Below, in pieces: positions 46,634 to 58,000 of a DNA stretch of 64,000 bases. Source of the DNA: Micractinium sp. NFX-FRZ. Its lineage: Eukaryota; Chlorophyta; Trebouxiophyceae; Chlorellales; Chlorellaceae. The stretch is taken from NCBI GenBank assembly GCA_029339195.1, contig JAPTJF010000193.1, positions 42,919 through 106,918 of the forward strand. Direction: 5' to 3'. Numbering within the stretch: position 1 is the first letter of the stretch; every line of letters starts with the position of its first letter. The translations under genes were made by a program, and so were the position numbers. Below the pieces are notes generated by a model. The model made no database searches. It had not been told where the DNA came from and saw nothing but the letters and a program-made list of their open reading frames with translations.

Positions 46634-49600
46634 TCACTCCGCCGCCAGGCTGTCGAGCGCCAGCGACTCTGCCGAGCTCACGCTGGCAGCCAGGGGCGCC
46701 GGCACCGAGCGGCTCTTGTTCTCCTGCAGCAGCAGCGGGGTGGGGGCAGCACAGTGAGCGGCTCGCAGTGTCGCAACACGCGGCGCACGTCGTGTAGGCC
46801 TGCCCTGAAACGCGCCGGCCAGGATGCCCCAGACATGCTGCCTTTTACTTGACGCCACGCCCTACCATAGTGCACTACCAGGTGGTACCTGCTGACCCTG
46901 CCACGACTCAGCACCCTCCCACAATGCCAAGCATGTCATCACACATCACAGCCACCCTGCCCCACACACCACAATCATGCTCTCCACGATGTCCCCCTCA
47001 CCACAGCAAGCACAGCACGACCTCACCACAGCAAGCACAGCATGGCCTCACCACAATCATGCTCTCCACGATGTCACCATTGTTGATGAACAGGGCGGAG
47101 GTCTGGGGCAGGGTGTGGGCGCCGCTGCCGCTGCCGTTGCCATTGGCGTGGCCACCGGCGCCGTTTGCGGTGGGCAGCTCGCGCACAATCACGGTGCGTG
47201 TGGGGTGCAGGGCCGCCACGACGCCCTCCGCCACCACCATGCCGCCCACGCTCCACAGCACCACGCGGTCGCCCAGGGAGAAGGGACGGGTGGCGTACTG
47301 CGGGGAGGGGGACACAGGAGGGGATGGGAGGAGGGGCGGCAGTGGGGCGGCGTTGGGAGGAGAGCGTTTTCCGGGACAAGAAGGGGCGGGGATTGATCTG
47401 CTGCATTCGCTGCTGTTGCTTCAGCCGCTCCTGTTGCCGCGGAGTGGGGTTGCCCAGCAGACCAGTGGCAGCACAGCGGGGTGGCAGGCTGCCCTGGGCG
47501 GCCACCTCCCGCCAGCCACTGCTGCACAACCCACCAGGGTGACGCCTGCCGCCACGTTGCGCAGCATGCTCTGTGCGGCCAGGCCCGCCACGAGGGAGGA
47601 GGCGCCCAGGGAGGCCAGCAGGGGGCGCAGGTTGACGCCGTACTGCGGCGGGGGCAGGAGGGAAGAGGGTAGCGAGGGCAGTGGATGCGGGGGCGAAATG
47701 GGGGAGGCAGGTGGGGCAGGGAGTCGCGGAATCAGCAGCACATGCGCGCGGCTGCAGTAGCATCCCAGCCGAAAGGTGCCATGCTCACGCTCAACCTTTA
47801 CCACCCCCTCTGGCTGCCCCGCTCACGTTGGCAAGGGTGACCATGCCGGCCACGCCCCAGATGACCTGCAGGCAGACAGAAGGAGGGCCCGTGGGGCGGT
47901 TGGTCCATCAGGGCTGAGCCAGGGGGCCGCATCTGCTGGGCGGAAACGCCACGGCGCACAAGATGTCGGCCGCTGCGCACATGCACAGGATGGGGCAGCC
48001 TGAGTTCGCCCACATTCGCCGCGCTGGCCGCCGAGCCCGCCGCTCGACACCACCAGACACACCGCCAGCTGCTGGCCCCCAGCCAGCGTTTGAACCCAGC
48101 AGCCGTACCCGCCGCTGCTGCGGCAGGCCCTTCAAAGCGGTGCTGGACCTGAACACGTCATTCGCTGCTAGCAGCCCAGCCAAAGCACTGCATGCAGCAC
48201 CCCTTACCGCGCTGGCCACGGCGCCCAGCGCCGACACCAGGCCCACGGCATCGTCGTTTGTGCGGTCCTGGCTGCCGATCAGCCAGCCCTGCACCTGCGC
48301 CACCACCCGGTTCTTGAACTCGAGCAGGGTGAAGGCGCTGCAGAGATAAACAAGGGGAAAGTGGGATGGGTGTGTGATGCTTCGGGGGCAATCAGTTGCC
48401 AGCCACACTGGCGCCCACCACCGCCATCCCGGCGGCGGTGGTTCCATGCAGAGCGTTCCATGCACCCACGAGGGGGACAGCCACAGGCACCCCCTCTGCC
48501 GCACCTTGCACTACCCACCGACAGTCTTGCCAACACATTGCAGTGCAGAATGGCGCTCACACAGCAAGCAAGACGGCGCCCCCCGCTGCCGCATCCCGCA
48601 CAAACCAACAGCCGTCACCAATGCCCCATGCCCCCCACCCCACCCCACCCCCCACCACCCCCAGCGCCACACAAACAAGGGTCACTACACTCACACCAGC
48701 AGTACGACCACCTCCTCTGCCGCGTCCTGCAGGAACTGGGTGAGCCCTCGCACGCCCGCCAGCACAGCGCTGGCCGCCGCCACGTCACCGCCCACCAGCC
48801 CCTGGAGAGCGTCCGGGCTGCGCTCCAGGGCGACTTGCAGTAGGGCGCTGGCTGCAGTTGCCACGTAGGCGGCGCTCCAGAGGGGCTGCAGGCGCTGGGC
48901 CTGGTGCAGCAGGCTGCTCAGCAGCACCCAGGCAGTACGGCCCCCGGTGCCGGGGGACCCAAAGGCGGCGGTACCGTCGGCGCTGGCGGTCGCCTTGCTC
49001 TTATGGATCTGCGGCATTGAACAAACAAAGGGGCCGGGGTGGGCCTGGGGGACGCGAGCACATGCGCAGTGTGAGCCTGCCATTATGAGGCAAATCACCT
49101 TTCAAGCTTCTCACCCTGGTGGAAGTGGAGAAAACAGGGGAGTGGCAGGGTGGCACAGACACACAGGCGGGTCGGTTGGTATGCACCAGCACACAGCTTG
49201 CCCGACTCTCGTAGTACATGCTTGGAATGCACTTAGCGCACAGGGCTGTTACGGCTGCAAGCACATGGTGAGGAGCCTGGGCGGTGCCTCAGCACCTGCG
49301 GCGCCTGCCTGCATTCGCGCACTGCAACACAGCTCTCACGCCCCCTCCACGAGTGGATTGCTGCCACCGTACTGCCTGCCTTCCTGCCCCAGCACCGAGG
49401 GCCGCTAGAAGCCTGGCCTGCCTCCCCGTCTGCCTCCTCGTCCCCCTACACACCCTTGCTAGCCTGTCGCAATTTATGCCCGCCCACCCACAACCTTGGA
49501 CACACCCTGGCTAACCTTGGCATCCAGGAAGCGCAGCAGGGAGCCCAGCAGGAGGGAGCCGACGACAGTTACCGCCATAGCCTGCACGCCCACCACCGCC

Positions 49601-49950
49601 GCCTCTGGCAGCGAAGAGCACTTGGACATTGCCTTGAGCAGGGGCACGCCTGTGGCGTGCAGCCACTCCTCTGAGGCAGCAGCGGCCGCGGCTGTAGCAC
49701 TGGCAGCAGGCCGGCAGACGCGCGCGGCGGCACGGCGGTGGGGGCGGGCGCCAGAAACACCCACTCCGCGGGCGGCAGCGGGACCAGCCGCCGAGTTGAG
49801 CGCAGGCGCCCTCAGGGCAGCGGAGCCTGCTTGAAGGCCCGACCTCGACGATCCGAGCAGCTTTGCAGCATGGGTGCGGGGTGCGCCCGGCGCAGAGGCC
49901 CTGCGAGAGGACGCAGAGCCGGCGACCGGCATAAGCAAGGTGGCTTGCAT
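46634..49950 (-). CDS. MscS-like mechanosensitive channel, probably plastid (MSL2/3 type)
   Basis: MscS-family channels release solutes when membrane tension rises; plant MSL2/3 do this in plastids. Seven exons on the complement: 49950-49516, 49008-48695, 48337-48208, 47865-47827, 47642-47535, 47297-47052, 46723-46634; 453 residues. Residues 1 to about 85 resemble a plastid transit peptide (Ala/Ser/Arg-rich, few acidic). Hydrophobic segments follow, beginning at about 117-138 (VVGVQAMAVTVVGSLLLGSL). The pore-lining helix is at about 307-342 (LLASLGASSLVAGLAAQSML then RNVAAG), the Gly/Ala packing pattern of MscS TM3. The cytosolic beta domain starts with RPFSLGDRVVL. The C-terminal tail is short and acidic. 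Plastid rather than mitochondrial location is inferred. Confidence 0.92.
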
Positions 49951-51142
49951 CGCTTGCCGTGCCTCAAACGAGATGCAAGCAGTTGACGGGGGGCAGATTT
50001 GACCAGGATGCCAGGAGGTCAGTGCGACATGGCCATTGCTGTACTGGCTGAAAGGCCCCCAAGAAACCCTGACGTGCGCAGCGGAGGCGGCGCAGGCGGC
50101 GCACCGTGCAACCCTTACTCATCATGCCCCGCAGGCAATCAACTGCCTCCCAAAGAGACGCTCTGAAATTTCAGTGTATGGGGTAGCAGATCACAGCAGG
50201 ATGGCAGGCTGGGAGCTCCCAGTGACACCCGCCTTGCCCCCAGCCACCGCGCTGTCCAGTACCACAAAGTGCGATCCCGGCCAAGTCAGCTCAGGTGCAC
50301 ACATTTCGAGCACTTGGAAGGCGGATTTCCACAATTGTTACTATCCGGAAATGCTGGCCCAGGCACGGGTGCTGAGGGGCACTGGCACTGCTGGAACCAG
50401 GCGCCGAGCAAGCATGGGCCGGCAGCAACCGAGAGGGTGGGACGGCACCAGCATTGTCAGGTATCAGCAGACCAAGTGGGCAAGCACTGCAAATTTTCTG
50501 TTCATACGGAGGCACGTGCTGAGGGCATGTAAGCTTGGCTGCAGGCAGCGAGCGTCACAGGCATCCGCAGGGAGCGATTGCGCAGGCAGCAACGCCGACT
50601 CGCTCAGTGGACAAGTGCGCTGGCATCGAGGCATTCAGTCTTCATGTGTACACAGATAACAGCAGTTTCGCAGCACCAGTACGGATGATGTGGATGGCCT
50701 GGCCGCCTGGCCGCCTGGCCGGTGGCCTGGCCCGCGTCGGTGTGCTTTGCATGCTCAGCTTGCTCAGGGCCGGAACCCCAGCCATCGGGGCTCGGGACCT
50801 CCGCAGATGTCGAAGCAGCGGCCAAGGTTGACGAAAAAATCAGAGTTCCCAATCAGAGACCAAAACAGGTGCTGCCTTGCCGCGCGGTAGCCTTGAGTCC
50901 TGACCTTCCAGGTCGGACGTGAGCGCCGTGAAGGCTTTATGCTTCGGGCGCCCCGGAACTTGCGGCATGGCCGTCGAGGCTCCCCGCCTTGGCGGCCGGC
51001 GGCGGTGCAGTCCTGCCGCCGCCACACTGCCCTCGCTCCCTCTCTCTCCTCTCTTCCCAACCGTCAACCTCTTTCTGTTCCTCCTTGCTGCACCCCACGT
51101 CGATTTTCCGCATCATCATCAGCAGCATCAGCAGCCGGCAGT
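49951..51142. promoter_or_regulatory. Divergent intergenic region between the MscS-like and LOG genes
   Basis: This 1.2-kb interval separates two opposite start codons. No gene was recognised. A small tandem run of GGCCTGGCCGCCTGGCC type is at about 50698-50730. The last 204 bp stay open in the LOG frame and could encode an N-terminal extension. Confidence 0.45.
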
Positions 51143-53685
51143 ATGTCGGACCCGCCGCAGCCACCCCCCCGGAAGCTCTCCAAAATCGCCGTCTTTTGTG
51201 GCGCCAGCTCCGGCTCCTCTCCAGAATACATTGCGGCAGCTCGGGGGCTGGGAGAGGAGATGGCACGGAGGCGCATTGGCCTGGTGTACGGAGGAGGCAA
51301 TGTGGGGTGAGTGCAGGGGTGCATGTGCAACCCTTGTGTTGTGCTGCCGGCAGTGGTCGCCAGCTGCCTGCTGGCCCAAGCGGCACGGAGGGAATTGGCC
51401 TGGTGAAATGGACGTAGTCTTCTAGATGCAAGCTTCAATCTGATGGCACTCCTGCTGGCTGCGACGGCGGCGGCGGCGGCATTTTTGCTGCCTGCACATG
51501 CGCGCTGCGTTCCGCTGCCTATGCTTGCGGCGTGGTGACCAGCTGCCCTGCGTGTCAGGCCTCCACTGGGCGCCCACCGTACACACTGAGGGCTCTCACC
51601 CAACGTGCACGCTCACTGCCTTCTGCGCAGGCTGATGGGAGCGGTGGCCGAGGCGGTGGGCTCGGGGCTGGGGCCTGAGCACGTGATTGGGGTGATCCCG
51701 GCGGCGCTGGCGCCACGGGAGGTGAGGCAGGAGAGAGGGAGGCAGAGAGGGAGGGGCTTGGCCGTGCCCAGTGTGCCGACAGCAGCCCCCGGCTGCTGCC
51801 GCCTCTGGCTTTCGGCTGCTGCTGCTGCTGTACTGCTGTATTGCTGCACGCTGTGCCTGTGCCCGTGTGTGCTGCTCTGCCAGCTGCTGCTTGCCTGACT
51901 CCCGCCCATGCCCCCTGTCCACCCTGCTTGTCCCCCGCTGGCCTCTCCCGTGCCTGGCAGATCAGCGGCACGACAGGTGAGGGGACCACATTTGGTGGGG
52001 GGATGCGGCATTGCAGGGTGCCGCAGGCAACTGCCAAGCAGAGCCAGAGGCTGGCCCGCTCAGCCGCACGGTTCGCCATGGCCCGCTCAGCTACCTGCAC
52101 ACCCGGGGCCAGGGAAGAGCACAGGCGGCGCCAAGCGGGCGCCTGCACTGCCCTGCACTCGTTCTCGGCAAGGGACGTGCTGCCTGCCTGCCCCGCCCCG
52201 CCCCACCGCCACTCCTCCCCGCTTTCCCTCCCACCCTTCCCGTCCCGCGTGTCACCTCCTCCCTGTCCCCGTGGCCGCTGCCAGTGGGCGACATCCGGGT
52301 GGTCCAGTCGATGCATGAGCGCAAGGCGATGATGTTTGAGGAGGCGGACGCATTCATCTCCATCCCTGGCGGTGAGCGCAGCGCGGGTACTGCCCACACA
52401 TACCGTACTTGCACCTGAGTGCCTACATACAAGTCCTTGCACCGGAGTGTTTCTACACCAGATAGTGAGAGCGAGTGTGCTGGGGGAGTGGGCGGTGCAA
52501 GGTGCTTGAAGAGGCGAGCGTGTTGCTTCTTGCCATCCCTGGGTAAGCAGTAGGCCGAGTTCTGTGAGTGGTTGAGGAGCACGCATAGTCTGCATTTGCT
52601 GGCCCCGCCCTCCCACCCCCGCCCAGGCTTTGGCACTCTTGATGAGACATTGGAGGTCACGACGTGGCAGCAGCTAGGCTACCACAGCAAGCCGGTGAGA
52701 GTTGGGCTGTTACCATAGAGTGAAGCAGTGGGCGCTGGGGGCAGGCTTGCCAACAAGCAGAACCCAGCTGCGGCAGGCACCGGCTGGCGGAATCACTATC
52801 CAAAAACAAGCCGGTGACAGCGGGGCTGCGCCGTGCTCTGGGGAGCAGGCACGCAGGGAGTCAGGCAGCGATATGGGTACACGCCTCTCCATTGCGCAGC
52901 CCTCCACCGCGCATGCAACCCCAGGTGCCCCGTCGTACCCACCCCCTCCCCTTCAACCCCCCGCCACCACCCTAGCGGCTGCACACCAGGGTTTCATTTG
53001 TGCTGGCCGTTATCCACAGCAGCTGCATTGTTGCCCCTGCCTTTCCCTCTTTTCCACAAGCAGGTGGGCATCCTCAACATTGCTGGCTTCTTTGACAGCT
53101 TGTTCACCTTCTTAGACCACGCAACCGAGCAGGTGAAAGGGGTGCCGTGGTGTATCTGATGGGCTTGGGGGTGGGGTGTGGGCGGATGCAGTGCTTGCTG
53201 AGCGGCAAAGTGCCACTCAGCAGGCAGTAGACAGGCGTGGGTAGTAGGGCCTGTGACGGTGACCGTGGTGCGGGGCTGCAACAGCCAAGGGTGAGCCGCC
53301 CCACCCCCTGCGCCAGGCAGGCGAGCGGGTGCCTGTGATGGCTCTGGTGCGGGTGGCACATGCTCCTCAAGTTGGGGAGGGGTAGGGTGGGTGCACCGGG
53401 CCGCAAAGAGTGAGAGTGGCATGCACCGGGGGCTGCCCTGCCCTGCCCCTGCCCCTGCCCATGTGTTCCCCACCCTGCTCCCACCTTTGCCCCCTCTCCT
53501 GCCTCACCCCTCCCGGGCCGCTCGCCCCACCCCTGCAGGGCTTCATCCGCCCCGCCTCCCGCGCCATCCTCATCTCGGGCTCCTCCCCAGGCGAGCTGAT
53601 TGACAAGCTGGCAGCCTACCAGGCGCCGCCCTCCCTCATCGCCCTGGCCAGCCAGGGCAAGCTGTCGGTGCACGAGCGGGGGTAG
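51143..53685 (+). CDS. LOG: LOG-family cytokinin riboside 5'-monophosphate phosphoribohydrolase
   Basis: LOG enzymes release free cytokinin base from its riboside monophosphate; some family members act on other nucleotide monophosphates. Seven exons: 51143-51306, 51631-51721, 51961-51976, 52285-52371, 52627-52694, 53064-53132, 53539-53685; 213 residues, the usual size. Signatures are [15 protein letters not shown] near the N-terminus, [38 protein letters not shown], and the diagnostic PGGFGTLDE at about 118-126, which places the catalytic Glu. The third exon has only 16 nt but restores ISGTTVGDIR and the reading frame. An in-frame upstream ATG at 50939 would add 68 residues resembling an organelle presequence. 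Confidence 0.94.
52796..52832 (+). repeat. Decayed copy of the end of LOG exon 5
   Basis: The exon end and donor (CAGCAAGCCGGTGAGAGTTG, donor 52695) recur as AACAAGCCGGTGACAGCGGG with donor at 52814, 119 bp later. Seven bases later both copies read GGGCTG. Confidence 0.75.
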
Positions 53686-55007
53686 GAGGAGGACGCCGAC
53701 CCGGGAGGATAGATAGGATTAGGGTCCAAGTTTTAGCCTTAGGCTTGGGAGGACTGGGAGGACTGTGCAGCTGCTCCCTAAGCACCCGCTCCCGCCGCGA
53801 ATTCATCACTGCACTCGCTTGCACACAGTTGGTTGCCGCCCACTCTCTTCTGTCTCATACCCATGCCCGCTAGACAACCCAAGCTGCCCCCTTGAGTTTC
53901 AGCTCATTGCTCTAGCTCCTCCTGTGTACACCACCGCTCAATCCAGGTAGCTTCCCATGTGCTGGGCCACGTGATTCGCACTGTCGAACACACCTTGTGA
54001 CACATCAGCCAGCTTGATGCGACACGGGAGCAGGGAGGTGGGCGCCCACTGGCAGGCACCTGCCAGTGCAATTGTGCTGCCAAGGCGGCCGACGTTCGCT
54101 CCACTGCCCTTCGGCCATGCTCTTAACACTCGACAGACGGTTTCACAGCTGGAGATCCCCCAGCGCCCAGCCCCCGCATGATTGTACTCCCCACTATCGA
54201 ACCCTCCCAGTCGACAGCCGTGCCAGTGTGGCTGCAACCCGACATGAACATGTGGCTGAGAGCCAGCCGCCTGCCAAGAGAGCAGCAGGCACCCCTTGCG
54301 TAGGGGAGGGTGCGGCTGGCGCAGATGCGAAGCTGGCATGCATGTCGTGTGTGGTGCATGTGGGTGGGCAGCAAAGCGTGCGCACGGCCCGGGTACTGTT
54401 GGCCCAGCTTCACACAATGTTGGCCATCAGCCGTGCAGCGGCTGCGCAGGCACAGGACAGGGAGGGTACCCAGCCTGGCACTTGCCACTTGCGACGGCTG
54501 CCGGTGCTGGGGTGGGCTGACGTTCACTAGCAAGGATGAGCATGACACAGGCCAAGGTGGCGACCTGCATGCTACACCTCTGCATGTGCACGCGAGCTCT
54601 GCACGCAAGGCGGGGTGTGTGCCCAGCGCCGCAACCTGGCCGCGGTGGGCCGCAGGTGGGCGCCTCGATGCTCATGAGCGTGGTTCGGCGTCTCAAAGTG
54701 CTGCTTCATCGCCAGCAGGGGGTGCCAGGCGGCCCCAAGCGCTCCGCGGCGCTGGATTTGGCGCTGGAGGGCGCGCCCGCGCCTGCCCTTCAGGTCCCGC
54801 ACAAAGCTTGCTGCGGCTGTACTTCGGAAGCGAATACACGTTCCAGAGAGCAAACCGAGTGTTAGCAGCCCTCCGGCTTCTTGCCGAAGACCTTAGCCGC
54901 GGGCGCTGACCTGGCTCCCGTAGGAGGTCTTGGTGGCCCACGCTTGCGCTTGCCGCACGTGAATTCGCGTTTGCTCTCCACTCCCCACCTTCGATTACGA
55001 GATCAGC
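53686..55007. other. Intergenic region; no gene recognised
   Basis: About 1.3 kb lies between the LOG stop and the next gene. Overlapping open frames occur on both strands at 54.1-54.9 kb, but none has splice-linked partners or recognisable similarity. The first ~40 bp after the LOG stop contain AT-richer text (AGATAGGATTAGGG). Confidence 0.5.
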
Positions 55008-58000
55008 ATGCAGGCTCCCGGCGTGGCAGCAGCGCTGCGGCCTGGGCCCGTGCAGGGCAGGTCCGCCGGCGCTTGCCGACTCGCAGCGGGCCGCAGGGCG
55101 CGGCATGTGGCGCACACGGGCCGCAGAGGAGCATTGAGGGTGGCGGCGCAGCAGTTTGCGGTGAGCGCCGGGCCGTAGCTGGTGCGGAGTCTGTGTGGTT
55201 GTATGGCCGCCTGCGCTCCCGAGTGGTGTCGCTGCCTGGCCAGGCTGGGCGGCGCCCACATGAATAGTTGCACCATGTCATGAGATGGGGAGGCGGTTGA
55301 TCGAAGGCTGGGCCTCGGGCAAGGGAGCCACAGCTTGGGTGACCCTCGCAGCGCCCCGCGGGTGCCCCGCGGGTGCCCCGCCGCGGCCGCTCCCACATAC
55401 AGCCCTGCAAGTCTGCAGCTATGGGGCCGCCCTGTGGGTGTGGGCTGGTCGCATGCAGGAGCACACAGCCTTCCCGGCTGCAGTTGACGTGCGGGAGCCC
55501 AGCAGACCGGCTTGCTCCACACACAACCGTCGCTTATTCATCAGCCATCAGCGTGGGAATCATTCCCTCCCACGAGTGGGCCTCGCACCCCTCACCTTCT
55601 CCACTCCCCGCACCACAATGCCCGCCACCTGCAGACCAACAGTTATGCCGCCGAGGCGATGGAGGCGGAGCGCAAGGCGGCTGCCTGGGCGGCTTTTGAC
55701 GAGGCACGGGAGCTGCAGCAGAAGCTTAGCCAGGTGCGGGCGGGGGCCAGTTACACTGATGGAAGCTGGGGGGTGGTATGGGGGGGCACCCGGCTCTTGG
55801 GGAGGGTTTGCCACGGTAAAGGGGTTGACTTGGGGTGCGGGTGGCGGGCATGGCCGGTCGTCGGGCTGTGACACTTTTTTGCCTTGCGTGTTTCCTGTTG
55901 TTGTGCCTGTGCCTGCGCAGGTCAACCGCAATCTGGCGGCTGAGCGGGAGGCCAAGAAGAGCGCCGAGATGGAGCGCGCGCTGGTGCAGATTGAGCTGGA
56001 GGCGAAGCAGCGGCGGCTGACCGAGGTGGCGGCGACGGCGCAGGTGCGGGCCGGCAGTGGGTGCGTTGTGCGGGGCCTGGGGGCGGGCGGGCAGGCGCCG
56101 AGCGGTGCTGGCGGCTGCACCCTCCTCCACCCCCCCCAGACCCCATCCCAGTGCTTGACATGGCGTACTAGTGGCTCTCAGCACAGCTGGCAGCCAGCAG
56201 CCGCTGCCAGTGCAGCGTAGATGTGCCCGCGCAAGCAGCACCCCACCCCATCCCTGCCTCGCCCCCACCCCTGCCTCTACTCAACCCCACCCCCGCCCCC
56301 TGTCCTTCCCGCAGAAGCAAGCAGACGATGCGATGGCGCAGCTGGCGGAGGCGCAGGCCCGCTACAAAGATGTGCTGGAGCAGCTGGCGGCGGCGCGCAC
56401 CGCTAGCGCCGGGTCGGAGGAGGTGCGCACGGGGGAGTGGTGGTCGACTGGCCGACCAACATGGGAAGGGGGGGTACTGAGGAATCTGGCGCGCCATGGC
56501 GGCATGCCGTGTTCCTCTTGCCCGCCTCCACCCAGTGCACACGCGCCAGCAGCCGCACTTGCCAGCCCCCCCCCTTCAACTCCCTGCACGCCTCCTCACA
56601 CCTGTGTCCACATCACCGCCCGCCCCGCCCTGCAGGAGGAGCAGCAGCAGCAGGCGGCCGCCGCCGAGGAGCTGCGTGCCGAGGTGCAGCGGGAGGCGGA
56701 CGAGGCCGCAGCCGTCAAGATCTCAGAGGCCAACGCCCGCTACCAGGACGTGCTGTCGCAGCTCAAGGCAGAGCGCCAGCGCATCGCCAGCCTGCAGGCA
56801 GAGCTGCAGGCGGAGCGCAACCACGGCGTCACGCTGGAGGTGCGCGGGGTGGGGAAAAGGATAGGCTTCTGGTTGGGGCTTGGCCAGATTTCGGTTTGGT
56901 TATGCCTGGGGGAGAGGGGAGCGTGATGACTCAGGTCTGTGAATGTGCGGGGGGGCTGAGCCTGCCAGTGCCACAGCTGGGCGGAGCGAGCAGCCGCACC
57001 CTGCCGGCGCGTGCACACAAGCCCCAGGCTGCCGCCCCTGCAGCCCCTCAGCCCCCTTTGGCTAGCCCGCCCACCCCGCCACCCCGCCCACCCCGCCCGC
57101 CTGCCCCTTGCAGGAGCAGGCTGACGACGCTGCCGAGCAGTGGGAGGAGGCCAACAGCCGGTACAAGGACATGGTGGAGCTGCTGCAGACGGAGCGCAGC
57201 CGCACGGCGGGCATGGAGGTGAGCAGCAGCTGGGTGCCGGGTGGGGATGTGGCAGAGCACACACAGCCGTGCAGAGTGGTGCCTTTGTGGTGTAGTGCAT
57301 ATGAGGCACGGTGGCTTGGAGGTGGGCACTGAGGGCTGCCTTGTTTCACGTTGCTGCTGCCTGCAGTGCAGCCTGCCCTGCAGCCTCGAGCATGTGCTGG
57401 GGGCCGGTCCTCAGGGCCCCAGCCATCACCTCCTGTGCCTCACTCACTCCTGGCGTGCCCCCTCTGCCCCCGACCACCCCCTGCAGGCCCAGGCCGCCGA
57501 GACCGCCGCCCAGCTGTCCCTGGCCAACTCCCGCTACCAGGACGTGCTGTCCCAGCTCAAGGCAGAGCGCCAGCACAGCGCCAGCCTGGAGGTGCGCTGC
57601 GCACGCTGGGCACGTCACGCCTTGCATCCGCCCCGCTTGCCTGGCAGCTTGGCACGCGGATGTGGCTGGCCTCTGCTCTGTGACAAGCTGCCTCGCCCCT
57701 GCCAGCCACAACCCCCCTGCCAGCCCACCCCTCGAGCCGCATCACCACTCACCCTCTTCCAGCACCCTGCCTCCGCACCGCCGCATGCCTCGCCCCGCAG
57801 AAGAAGGCCGACGAAGCTGCCGCGCAGCTGGAGGCGGCCAATGCTCGGTACCAGGAGGCTCTGAAGCAGATGGAGGTGCAGAGCAGTACCCAGGAGGAGG
57901 CTGAGGAGGAGGCAGAAGCCAAGGAGAAGGCGCGGGCGGAGGAGGCGGCGGCGGCTGCTGAGCTGGCAGACTCTGCTGGCGCCATGTACAGGGCAGCCAT

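Noticed and set aside
48070..48120. Possible tRNA B-box (GGGTTCAAAC on the complement)
   Set aside because: No matching A-box, anticodon stem or acceptor stem; it lies in an intron of the MscS-like gene.
54310..54909. Open frames on both strands (199 residues +, several -) between LOG and the coiled-coil gene
   Set aside because: They overlap each other on both strands, and none joins to a neighbour or shows a known motif. A small (-) gene cannot be excluded.
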